A stretch of 64,000 bases of DNA from JAJFJD01 sp965228695 (GTDB lineage Bacteria > Pseudomonadota > Alphaproteobacteria > UBA8366): NCBI GenBank assembly GCA_965228695.1, contig CBDDIB010000002.1, positions 4,774,001 through 4,838,000 of the forward strand, read 5' to 3'. Made by a program: the position numbers and the translations under genes. Shown here piece by piece: positions 25,553-33,225 of the stretch; within the stretch, counting starts at the first letter, position 1, and each line of letters starts with the position of its first letter. The notes beneath the pieces were generated by a model, which had not been told where the DNA came from, ran no database searches, and saw only the letters and a list, made by a program, of their open reading frames with translations.

Positions 25553-26098
25553 CTAGCGAAGCCCGATGGCTTCGCGAATGGCTTTCGCGACCGAATAACT
25601 GTCGTAGCTGAGAAGAAGACCCGGCTCTTCGTAGAGTCCGAAGATGACGAAGAACACGAGGTAGTAGAGACAGACCGCGAGCACGGGAACGAGTCCGGTG
25701 CGGAAGAGTCCGTGACTGCCGAAATAGCGGACCGTGACAATCATCACGATCAGCGTCGAAACCGCGTATTGCACCAGCACCATGAGACCGACGTAAAGCA
25801 GTGCGATGCCCGCAATGACGCAAACGGCTTTACCTTCGGCGCAGAGGGCCGGCCACCGGAGTTCCATCCGGCAGCCGGCCCTATGGCGATACCCCGCGAC
25901 CGCCAGCAGAAGCAGACTGAAACAGATTGCGGGATACACGACGAGCCGTGGAAAATCCCGCGCCCCAAACCCCGGGTCCGACGGATCGGTGGCGATATCA
26001 CCGATGGTCACGGCAAAGGGCGCCACCAACAGCAGGACCAGAACCGCTGTGCCGACCTGACCGGCAACACGGGGTTTGTCCGTTTCATTCATAGTCAT
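25553..26098 (-). CDS. tctB: Tripartite tricarboxylate transporter, small membrane subunit TctB
   Basis: A membrane protein of about 181 residues with four hydrophobic helices, including TAVLVLLLVAPFAV, FPRLVVYPAICFSLLLLAVAG, VCVIAGIALLYVGLMVLVQ and TGLVPVLAVCLYYLVFFVIFGLY, as in TctB. The segment DPGFGARDFPRLVVYP is a typical TctB feature. It lies between tctC and tctA, in the common TctCBA order. The start is ambiguous among ATG codons at 26098 and 26092 and a TTG at 26107; no clear RBS separates them. It partners TctA in the inner membrane. Confidence 0.9.
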   Translation of the reverse strand: MTMNETDKPRVAGQVGTAVLVLLLVAPFAVTIGDIATDPSDPGFGARDFPRLVVYPAICFSLLLLAVAGYRHRAGCRMELRWPALCAEGKAVCVIAGIALLYVGLMVLVQYAVSTLIVMIVTVRYFGSHGLFRTGLVPVLAVCLYYLVFFVIFGLYEEPGLLLSYDSYSVAKAIREAIGLR

Positions 26099-26128
26099 AG
26101 CTTGCAACCGTCGGCAGAGCAGGCAGCG

Positions 26129-27136
26129 CTATTTCTGCAGCCGTTTCCGCACATAGGTCACTGTCGGCTTCCACTGCCGCGCCAATTGCATCAGGAGCGC
26201 CTTGGTGTCAGCGGCGTTACGGTAGACGGTTGCCTGTTGGGCCTTTTTCGTGAGACTTTTGAAAGCTTTGTGTTTCGTGGCTTTTTCGACCGCCGCCGAC
26301 ACGCACGCGATGTACGCCGGTGGAGTTTTCTTCGGCGCCGCGAGGATAATCGGTGAAAGCGTCCGGACGAACTTCAGCCCTTGCTCCTTCAACGTCGGGA
26401 TATCCTTCACCTTGGAATCGCGTTCGTAGGAGAGCAGCCCAACCGCGTGCAGCAGGTCCGAAAACGCCGGAACCGTATGCGCGCCGCTGGCCGAAAAATC
26501 GACCTCGCCCGAAATCAGCGCGTTTCGAGTCTGCGCACCACCCTTGAACGGCACATCCTGCGTCATCTTCAGTACATCGTTCATCGAGAGGAACGCCGTC
26601 ACACCAACATGGCTGACCGATCCGCGACCGGGATGCGACCAGCGCGTCTTTTTCCCGGCGGCATAGGATTTCTTAATGGACGCGATCAAATCCGGCGCAG
26701 TGCGGATCGAACTTTTCTGCTGTACGACAAGCGCTTGATTGGTGAGGCCGAATTGCGCGATCGGCTCGAAGTCGTCGAACCAACTGATACCCCGATCCCG
26801 TATCATCGTCGCCATGAGACCGCCGCCCATCGCAACGACCTGCAGCGTTTGGCCATTCGGGCGGGATGATTTGACGAATTTCATCGCCGGGACCTGCGCA
26901 CCGCCCGCCTTGTTGATGATGACCATGGGCTGTCCGTCGAGGAATTCAGGAATCACGCTGGCAAGAATGCGCGCGTAGCTGTCGGTCCCGCCGCCCGCGC
27001 CATATCCGACGATCACCTTAACGGGTTTGTCGATCCCGCAAGACGCGGCCGCGGCCTGAGCCGTGGACACGCCCATCCCGATCGACAGACAGATCCCGGT
27101 GGCAACGAACAGTGTTTTTTGCATTGAATTTGGCAT
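26129..27136 (-). CDS. tctC: Tripartite tricarboxylate transporter substrate-binding protein TctC (Bug family)
   Basis: A 335-residue periplasmic binding protein. The signal peptide ends near AQAAAASCG, and the first binding loop KVIVGYGAGGGTDSYARILA and second VIINKAGGAQVPAMK are the Bug family carboxylate-binding loops. It delivers a carboxylate to the TctAB pair encoded immediately downstream, with the substrate range set by the other operon genes. The ATG at 27136 is preceded by AAGGGGG, and the in-frame ATG at 27124 would leave a shorter signal peptide. It is distinct from the orphan Bug protein at 3729-4862, having a shorter C-terminus. Confidence 0.92.
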   Translation of the reverse strand: MPNSMQKTLFVATGICLSIGMGVSTAQAAAASCGIDKPVKVIVGYGAGGGTDSYARILASVIPEFLDGQPMVIINKAGGAQVPAMKFVKSSRPNGQTLQVVAMGGGLMATMIRDRGISWFDDFEPIAQFGLTNQALVVQQKSSIRTAPDLIASIKKSYAAGKKTRWSHPGRGSVSHVGVTAFLSMNDVLKMTQDVPFKGGAQTRNALISGEVDFSASGAHTVPAFSDLLHAVGLLSYERDSKVKDIPTLKEQGLKFVRTLSPIILAAPKKTPPAYIACVSAAVEKATKHKAFKSLTKKAQQATVYRNAADTKALLMQLARQWKPTVTYVRKRLQK

Positions 27137-27288
27137 TTCGCCCCCTTGTTTTCGGTTTTAATTTTGGTCGGACCTGTTGCGTCGACGCCATTGTGACGGC
27201 GTCCCGGCAGTTCGAATCCGAATGTTGATTGGCGGACTTACCCGCCCATGCGCCTCAGAGGAGACACACCCGCAGCGCTTGACGGCCG

Positions 27289-28089
27289 CTATTTGTACCG
27301 GCTGCGGAAAAGCGGTTTGAGTTCGCTCAACGGCCGCTTTTCACGGATCATTTCCCGCGACGCCTCTTCCGCATCTTCCGTGGCAATCGCCTTTTCCAGG
27401 ATTTCTTCCACGAGGTTCGGTGGGATGAAACAAACGCCGGAATCGTCGGCAACAACGAAGTCGCCGGCCTCGACCAGCACGTCATGAACCGTGACCGGGC
27501 CGTTCACTTCCATGGCTTCCATGCGGTATTTGCCGGTTTTCGGAGTTCCGCCACGGCACCAAACCGGAAAACCCAGTTCCCGGATCGTGTTTACGTCACG
27601 AACGGCGCCATCGACGATTGCACCCGACACACCTTGCGTCTTGGCGACGAGACAGGACTGTCCGCCCATGTTCGAAGCTTCGAGATTCCCGCCGAAATCG
27701 ACAACGAGAATATCGCCGGGATCGGAGATGTAGTGACATTCGCGGCTGGACATCCTGATCGGATCGCCGTCCAACGTCCCCTGCGTCGGCGACTTGCGTT
27801 CGGGAACGTTCCGCAGTGTCACGGCCGTACCGGCGATCTTTTGGCCCGGCAAAAGGTTGGGTAGATGCGTTCCGGCGACGACACTTCGGATGCCGAGGGA
27901 ATCGAGAATATCGGAAACGGAAGTGGTCAGGTCCTGCAGTGCGAGATACCGCTCCCGGATTTCTTCGGAGACGCGAGGATACTTGAGCTTCCGAATGCGT
28001 GAGATATGCACTTCTCCCCAAATTCGGCCGGCTTTTTCGTATTCCGCATAGTCGTCCGCGACTGCGAACGCTTCGACATTGTCAGGCAT
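27289..28089 (-). CDS. RraA-like aldolase/decarboxylase (HMG aldolase family)
   Basis: A 266-residue RraA-fold protein. It has the family motifs: DSLGIRSVVAG, LPGQKIAGTAVTLRNVP, GDILVVDFGGN, GGQSCLVAKTQGVSGAIVDGAVRD with the conserved Arg-Asp, and FPVWCRGGTPKTGK. Members are 4-hydroxy-4-methyl-2-oxoglutarate (HMG) aldolases, oxaloacetate decarboxylases, or regulators of RNase E; the about 40-residue N-terminal extension compared with E. coli RraA (161 aa) fits enzymatic members. In this cluster an aldolase or decarboxylase for a branched oxo-dicarboxylate is the likeliest role. RBS AGGGAGA precedes the ATG at 28089; it follows the IclR gene by 27 bases. Confidence 0.85.
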   Translation of the reverse strand: MPDNVEAFAVADDYAEYEKAGRIWGEVHISRIRKLKYPRVSEEIRERYLALQDLTTSVSDILDSLGIRSVVAGTHLPNLLPGQKIAGTAVTLRNVPERKSPTQGTLDGDPIRMSSRECHYISDPGDILVVDFGGNLEASNMGGQSCLVAKTQGVSGAIVDGAVRDVNTIRELGFPVWCRGGTPKTGKYRMEAMEVNGPVTVHDVLVEAGDFVVADDSGVCFIPPNLVEEILEKAIATEDAEEASREMIREKRPLSELKPLFRSRYK

Positions 28090-28116
28090 TTGGTATTCTC
28101 CCTTGTTTGGTATTTG

Positions 28117-28893
28117 TTAGGCGTTTTCCAGTTCCTGCGCCGCACCGCTCGCCGCCAATGCCGTTGCTGGAATTAGGTCGGCCTGCTCCTTGAGCAGACG
28201 GGAATACTGTTTACGAAGCGTCGGGGTCAGTTTGGCTTCGAGACCTGCGAGCGTGAGCACGCCTAATAGATCGCCGTTGTCGAGCAAAACAGGCACAGCA
28301 ATCGCAAACGCATGCGGCGTGAGCTCCCCCACACTGGAATCGAAGCCGTGTTTTCGAACGCGCTCCAATCGCGTTTGAAGATCGAATTCCGTGGCCAAGC
28401 TGCCGCTTTCCAACACCTTGGCACGCAGCGGCTCGTCACAGAATGCCAGGATCACGCGCCCGGAGGCTCCGCCGGAAATCGGCCGAACCTGACCCTCCTG
28501 AACGGTGTAGCGCAACGCATCCCTTGGCTCTTCCTTGCTGAGAACCAAACGGGTACGACCGCTTACGATCGAGAACAAGGCCGTGTCCCCGGTTTCGTTT
28601 ACGAGTCCCCGTAGAACCGGCCGGATCGCTTGAGCCAAATTCGAAAATCGGTCGGCCACAAGGCTTCCGACTGCGAATAGCGCCGGCCCGAGACGATAGG
28701 TCGACGTTTGTTCGTCATGTTCGAGAAAGCCGCCGGCGACAAGCGTTCCCGCCAACCGAAGAATGCGGCTCCGGTTCAGATTTGTCCGCTCATGGAAATC
28801 GAGAAGTCGCAGCCCGACATCGGCATCAAAGCTAGCCAGCAACTGCAATGCGGCCGAAACCGCCTCGATATGTCTTTCTGATTCAATTGTCAT
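28117..28893 (-). CDS. IclR-family transcriptional regulator
   Basis: A 258-residue regulator: an N-terminal winged helix-turn-helix (about 8-68; ALQLLASFDADVGLRLLDFHERTNLNRSRILRLAGTL) and a C-terminal ligand-binding domain with FSIVSGRTRLVLSK, GGASGRVILAF and AFAIAVPVLLDNGDLLGVLTLAG. IclR members are dimeric repressors or activators that sense a small organic acid. The gene heads the carboxylate cluster with the RraA gene 27 bases downstream, so it very likely regulates this operon. A palindrome overlaps its own leader (28894-28910), suggesting autoregulation. Effector probably is the operon substrate or its hydrated product; that is inference. Confidence 0.92.
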   Translation of the reverse strand: MTIESERHIEAVSAALQLLASFDADVGLRLLDFHERTNLNRSRILRLAGTLVAGGFLEHDEQTSTYRLGPALFAVGSLVADRFSNLAQAIRPVLRGLVNETGDTALFSIVSGRTRLVLSKEEPRDALRYTVQEGQVRPISGGASGRVILAFCDEPLRAKVLESGSLATEFDLQTRLERVRKHGFDSSVGELTPHAFAIAVPVLLDNGDLLGVLTLAGLEAKLTPTLRKQYSRLLKEQADLIPATALAASGAAQELENA

Positions 28894-28910
28894 TTTCTAC
28901 TTGGTAGAAA
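28894..28910 (-). promoter_or_regulatory. Palindromic operator at the start of the iclR-headed operon
   Basis: TTTCTAC-TTG-GTAGAAA is a perfect 7-3-7 inverted repeat touching the iclR start codon. A related imperfect half-site lies at 28911-28927 (TTTCTATTATTGGAA). This A/T-rich tract in G+C-rich DNA is where IclR-type regulators usually bind to control their own operon. There is no clear SD sequence between it and the ATG. Confidence 0.65.
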
Positions 28911-29105
28911 TTATTTCTATTATTGGAATATGACCGAATCGTCAGTCTGTCAAGCTGCCGGCCGTGGGCGCCTGCCTGGCGAACAAAGCCGTTGAACTTG
29001 GTCCAACGGCAACGTTCTTGCGGTCAATTGCCGCATGGCGAACAGCGCGAGCCCGCCCTATTCAAATGAGCGTTGAAGCGCAATCCGATCAAGACAGGTC
29101 GACGG

Positions 29106-29492
29106 ATGACATACGGTCGCAAGCTAACGGGAATTTTGGTGCGCGGGTTCTGTGCCCTCGCGCTGGTTCTCGTTGCGTTTGCGCATCAACCGGCAGCCGT
29201 GTCCGGCCTTCAGGGCACCGGCACGGTCGACGTCACGGCCTATGCGCTCCCCGATGGAAGCGTGCAGCAGCTCTGCATCTCCGGACTGGGAGACAGCGGC
29301 GAAACCACCTCCGTCCTCGGCCCTTGCGAATTCTGCCGCGTCGCCGGGACAGTCCTGTTGCCGCCGCCGGCAGGCGTGCCGGAGCCCCTTGTCCGGTCGG
29401 TTGCCGCCGACCTTACGGCGCATCGCGAAGACCGCCCCGTCTCGACGGGACACCGGCCCGGCGCCCCCTTGCGCGGCCCACCGCTCGCCTAG
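29106..29492 (+). CDS. Secreted Cys-containing protein (DUF2946-like), first gene of a copper module
   Basis: A 128-residue protein starting MTYGRKLTGILVRGFCALALVLVAFAH, a signal peptide, followed by ALPDGSVQQLCISG (Cys57) and LGPCEFCRVAGTVLLPPP (Cys74, Cys77). The PDG..LC and CEFC elements resemble DUF2946 proteins, which accompany copper genes and are thought to bind metals. It precedes PCuAC by about 155 bases and SCO1 beyond it, all on the plus strand. A TTG at 29073 would add 11 residues, but the ATG at 29106 is the better start for the signal peptide. The C-terminus is Pro-rich and Arg-rich. Confidence 0.6.
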   Translation: MTYGRKLTGILVRGFCALALVLVAFAHQPAAVSGLQGTGTVDVTAYALPDGSVQQLCISGLGDSGETTSVLGPCEFCRVAGTVLLPPPAGVPEPLVRSVAADLTAHREDRPVSTGHRPGAPLRGPPLA

Positions 29493-29647
29493 CGGCATAA
29501 CGACTTCCAAGAAAACCGAATCGACAGGCGCTTGACGGTATTCCGCTCACCGGCGCCGGTCACAATATCTTAAGACGCATGGATTGAGGCCGCAGCGACG
29601 ACCCTACGGGGGCGCATGCTCTGTTCCTTGCGCAGCGGGAGTACGAA

Positions 29648-30169
29648 ATGAAACGCATTGCCTTCGCCACCGCCTTCGCCGTTGCGACATTGTCCGACGC
29701 CGCCTTGGCCGGGGAGGTCACCGTTGGCGACCTCAAGATCGAACAACCATACGCCCGGGCAACCGTTCCCGGCGCACCCGTCGCCGGCGGTTACATGACC
29801 ATCACCAACACGGGATCGCAGCCGGACCGTCTGATCGGCGGGTCGGCGCGCTTTGCCGCGAAGGTCGAAATCCACGAGATGAAGATGCAAGGCGACATCA
29901 TGAGAATGCGCGAAGTCGCCGGCGGTCTGGAGATTCCGGCAAATGGGTCCGTCGGGCTCGAACCCGGCGGTTATCACGTGATGTTCATAAAGCTCAGGGA
30001 GCAGTTGCAGGAAGGTGAGAAACGAACCGTGACGCTCATGTTCGAGAAAGCCGGCAAGGTCGACCTGCCCTTCGCAGTCAAGAGGATGCGCAGCGGAAAG
30101 AAACATCGCGGTCACGGCATGGATCGAAGCCATGGCACGAAGGACAAAACGGGAAAGGTTGAACGATGA
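29648..30169 (+). CDS. Periplasmic copper chaperone PCu(A)C
   Basis: A 173-residue periplasmic protein with a signal peptide ending near ALA-GEV. The metal site follows the PCuAC pattern of spaced Met and His: His76 (EIHEMKM), Met87 (MRMREV) and His110/Met112 (GGYHVMFI). It binds Cu(I)/Cu(II) and delivers copper to the CuA site of cytochrome c oxidase together with SCO1. The C-terminal tail is His-, Lys- and Met-rich (KKHRGHGMDRSHGTKD), an additional likely copper-binding element not found in all members. RBS GGGAG lies 6 bases upstream. Its last four bases overlap the SCO1 start (ATGA), so translation is coupled. Confidence 0.92.
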   Translation: MKRIAFATAFAVATLSDAALAGEVTVGDLKIEQPYARATVPGAPVAGGYMTITNTGSQPDRLIGGSARFAAKVEIHEMKMQGDIMRMREVAGGLEIPANGSVGLEPGGYHVMFIKLREQLQEGEKRTVTLMFEKAGKVDLPFAVKRMRSGKKHRGHGMDRSHGTKDKTGKVER

Positions 30170-30780
30170 CCTTGAAAACTATTCGACTGGGGGCATGGGT
30201 AGCGGTTGCCGTCCTGACCCTTCTTTTGAGCGGCGTCATGATCTACCAGTCCGTCTACAAGGGCAGCGAGCGGTCGGTCGTCTCGGCGGCGCGCTTGGGC
30301 GCACCCTTCAATCTGATCGACCACAATGGCAATCCCATCTCGGAAAAGGCCTTCGCGAACCATCCGACGGCCTTGTTCTTCGGCTTCACCCATTGTCCGG
30401 AAGTCTGCCCGACCAGCCTTAACGAACTCGCGATCCTGCTCGACGACCTGGGTGAAGACGGCGCGCCGTTGAAAGCTTTCTTCGTGACCGTCGATCCGGA
30501 ACGGGATACTCCCGAACTAATGAAGAGCTACGTCACAGCCTTTTCGCCGCGCATCACAGGCATCACGGGAGATCCGGCGGAAATTGCGAAACTCATAAAG
30601 GCGTGGCGCGTCTTCGCCAAGAAGGTTCCGCTGGATGACGGCGACTATACGATGGACCACACCGCATCGATTTACCTGGTCCGGCGGGACGGCAGTTTCC
30701 AGGGCACGATCGCGTTCCGCGAAGACCCGAAAATCGCGATCCAGAAGTTACGGCGGCTGGCGACCGGCAAGGCATCCTAG
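30166..30780 (+). CDS. SCO1/SenC family copper chaperone (copy 1)
   Basis: A 204-residue membrane-anchored thioredoxin-fold protein for CuA insertion into cytochrome oxidase. One N-terminal helix (LGAWVAVAVLTLLLSGVMIY) anchors it facing the periplasm. Copper ligands are Cys77 and Cys81 in CPEVC and His165 in MDHTAS; the fold markers TVDPERDTPE and DHTASIYLV are present. It overlaps the PCuAC gene by 4 bases. A second SCO protein lies at 56465-57088, so the genome has at least two, each perhaps for a different oxidase. The 3 prime end faces an ICL/PEPM gene. Confidence 0.94.
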   Translation: MTLKTIRLGAWVAVAVLTLLLSGVMIYQSVYKGSERSVVSAARLGAPFNLIDHNGNPISEKAFANHPTALFFGFTHCPEVCPTSLNELAILLDDLGEDGAPLKAFFVTVDPERDTPELMKSYVTAFSPRITGITGDPAEIAKLIKAWRVFAKKVPLDDGDYTMDHTASIYLVRRDGSFQGTIAFREDPKIAIQKLRRLATGKAS

Positions 30781-30808
30781 ACCACCCCAAACGGCGTGCG
30801 ACCGCCGG

Positions 30809-31702
30809 TCAATCGCCGGGGTCGTATTTGGATTCCAAGGCGTCGAGTTCGGTAAGCCCCATGAGGGCGCTCAACTGCGCGAAGTCGACTTGCAGGTCAG
30901 GGCGTTCCACCGGCGCGTCGGCATAAGCGCCGTCCTTGAACGCCCGCATCGCGGTCAACATACCGTGCACCGCCGCCGAACTGAGCATACGGGGATAGGT
31001 AACCATGGCGACCCCCATCCCCTGCAATTGCTTGGCGGTCAGCAACGGGGTCGTCGAGCGTGCCTGCAGCCCGAAGCCCATGTTGCACACATAGGGCCGG
31101 GGCACGGCGCGGGCGACCTTCTCGATATCATCCGCCAACAACAGCGCGTCGGCATAGAGCGCATCCGCCCCCGCCTCGGCATACCGGATCAGACGGTCGA
31201 TGGCGTCGTCGACATCGGTCACCCCGGCCGCGTCGGTGCGGGCCATGATGACCGTATCGGGATCGCGACGGGCGTCGCAGGCGGCCTTTACCTTTTGCAC
31301 CATCTCGGCGGCGGGAATGACATCCTTGCCCTGCATATGGCCGCACCGTTTCGGCCACACCTGATCCTCGATCATGACGGCGGCCATGCCGGCGTCCTCG
31401 AAACCCCGCACCGTGAAATAGACGTTCACCGCGTTGCCGTAACCGGTGTCGGCGTCGGCCCGCAGCAGCAGGTTCGTGCACTCGGCGATCGCCCGGCCCG
31501 CGCGCATGTTGTCCTGCGCGCCCATAATGCCCTTGTCGGCCCAACCGAGATTACTCTCGGAAACGCCGGCGCCGCTGATTGTCGCGGCCTCGAATCCGGA
31601 AGCCTCGACGATGCGCGCGCTGAACCCGTCGTAAACGCCCGGCGCGACCAGGATATCGGGTGCTTCCAACAGTTCCTTGAAACGACGTCCTTTGCTTTTC
31701 AT
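30809..31702 (-). CDS. Isocitrate lyase/PEP mutase superfamily lyase (second copy)
   Basis: A 297-residue paralogue of the gene at 22932-23858, with the same MKSKGRR.KELL start, PGVYDGFSAR, ADADTGYGNAVNV, WPKRCGHMQGKDVIPA and MARTDAAGV. KRCGH again marks a C-C lyase. It is divergent from an MmgE/PrpD gene with an 86-base gap. PrpD (2-methylcitrate dehydratase) and 2-methylisocitrate lyase act in series in propionate degradation, so this pair may be a methylcitrate-like branch, though no citrate synthase is seen. The start has only a moderate RBS (AGGAA). Substrate unknown; 2-methylisocitrate is one candidate. Confidence 0.88.
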   Translation of the reverse strand: MKSKGRRFKELLEAPDILVAPGVYDGFSARIVEASGFEAATISGAGVSESNLGWADKGIMGAQDNMRAGRAIAECTNLLLRADADTGYGNAVNVYFTVRGFEDAGMAAVMIEDQVWPKRCGHMQGKDVIPAAEMVQKVKAACDARRDPDTVIMARTDAAGVTDVDDAIDRLIRYAEAGADALYADALLLADDIEKVARAVPRPYVCNMGFGLQARSTTPLLTAKQLQGMGVAMVTYPRMLSSAAVHGMLTAMRAFKDGAYADAPVERPDLQVDFAQLSALMGLTELDALESKYDPGD

Positions 31703-31788
31703 CGGCCGATTCCTGTTCGATCCGTGGAATTTTGATTAGAGTGCGCGGCAACAACAGAATGACGACAGAGTAGTCGAGGAAGCCCCCC

Positions 31789-33150
31789 ATGGACAAAACC
31801 GCCGCCCAGCTTGTCGATTTCACCGCAGGGCTTCGCTATTCCGACATCCCAGCATCCACGACCAAGGCGGCGAAAGGACGGCTGCTCGATTCCATGGGCT
31901 GCGCCATGGCAGCGCTGCTGGCCCCGCCGGTGCGCGCCGCACGCAAGCTCGCCTATCCGATTGCAGGGACCGACGGCGCGCGGATCTTCGGCACGCTGAC
32001 GCACACGACGCCGGACCTCGCGGCGCTCGTCAACGGCGCGATGGTACGCTATCTGGACATGAGCGATGCCTATCTCATGACCAGCACGGCGCATCCGTCG
32101 GACAACATTCCGGGCCTGATCGCAATCGCCGAGCAGACCGGCGCATCCGGCAAGGACCTGCTCCAAGCCATCGTGATTTCCTACGAGGTGCAATGCCGCT
32201 TGTGCCAAGCGGCCCCGTTCCAGGTCGCGGGCTGGGACCAGCCGGTGGCCGGCGTACCCGCTGCCGCCATGGCCGCAGGCCGGCTGCTGGGCCTCGACAA
32301 AGATCGGCTTCGCGATGCATTGGCGCTGGCTGTCGTGCCGAACCTCGCCAGTAACCAGACGCGGAACGGCCAGCTTTCCATGTGGAAAGGCGTCGCCGGG
32401 CCGAATGCGGCCCGCCAAGGCGTGTTCGCCGCGCAGCTCGCCGCGGCCGGCATGACCGGCCCGCAGGACCCGTTCGACGGACCGGTCGGGTTGTGGAATC
32501 AAACTGTGGGCGAACGCCATGCAGTGCAAATTCCGAAACGTCTGAAGGGCCACAACTTCATCATCCAGCAAACCAACATCAAGACCTATCCGGTCCGCGA
32601 CGCGATCCAGGTGCCGATCATGGCGGCGCTGAAACTGCGGGAAAAGGTGGATATTGCCGACATCCAAGCGCTCCGCATCGATACCTACGCCAAGCATTTC
32701 GCCGCGGCGATGAAGGACAAGGCGCTGTGGACACCGAAGACCCGCGAGTCCGCCGACCACTCGCTCCCTTTCTGCGTTGCGGCGGCGATGATCGATGGCG
32801 CAGTGACGCCGGCCACCTTCGAGACCGGTCGCTATCTCGACAAGGAGATCCTGGCGCTGATCAAGCGGCTGAAGATCACGCTGAACGAAGACTTCGAAAA
32901 GGTCGCGCCCGCGACCCGGACCTGCCGCCTGATCGCGACGACCAAGGACGGCAAGGAAATCGCGGTTCGACACCGACAGACCCTGCGCGATATCGAGCGC
33001 GGCCCGTCGAAAAAGGCCTTCGAGGATAAATTTCACCTTCTTGCAGCGGCGAGCCTGCCGAACGACGCCCGCAACGAGATGATCGATCTCATCTGGTCTA
33101 TCGACAAAGTCGAATCAATTGACCGCCTCGTCGACCTGACGGCAATTTGA
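31789..33150 (+). CDS. MmgE/PrpD family protein
   Basis: A 453-residue member of the MmgE/PrpD family, which includes 2-methylcitrate dehydratase, cis-aconitate decarboxylase and iminodisuccinate epimerase. Features are the N-terminal AAKGRLLDSMGCAMAAL, DMSDAYLMTSTAHPSDNIPGLIAIAE with the active-site His and Asp region, QQTNIKTYPVRDAIQ and ESADHSLPFCVAAAMIDG. RBS GAGGAAG lies 8 bases upstream. It is transcribed divergently from the ICL/PEPM gene, which matches prpB-prpD type pairing. Its exact reaction cannot be settled by sequence; a methylcitrate-type dehydration is the best guess. Confidence 0.85.
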   Translation: MDKTAAQLVDFTAGLRYSDIPASTTKAAKGRLLDSMGCAMAALLAPPVRAARKLAYPIAGTDGARIFGTLTHTTPDLAALVNGAMVRYLDMSDAYLMTSTAHPSDNIPGLIAIAEQTGASGKDLLQAIVISYEVQCRLCQAAPFQVAGWDQPVAGVPAAAMAAGRLLGLDKDRLRDALALAVVPNLASNQTRNGQLSMWKGVAGPNAARQGVFAAQLAAAGMTGPQDPFDGPVGLWNQTVGERHAVQIPKRLKGHNFIIQQTNIKTYPVRDAIQVPIMAALKLREKVDIADIQALRIDTYAKHFAAAMKDKALWTPKTRESADHSLPFCVAAAMIDGAVTPATFETGRYLDKEILALIKRLKITLNEDFEKVAPATRTCRLIATTKDGKEIAVRHRQTLRDIERGPSKKAFEDKFHLLAAASLPNDARNEMIDLIWSIDKVESIDRLVDLTAI

Positions 33151-33225
33151 CGGAGACGTTGCCCCGGTTTGAGACGTGTGCGACGGTTGCGTTCCTGATT
33201 ACTGAACTCAATTGGGCGGGACATC

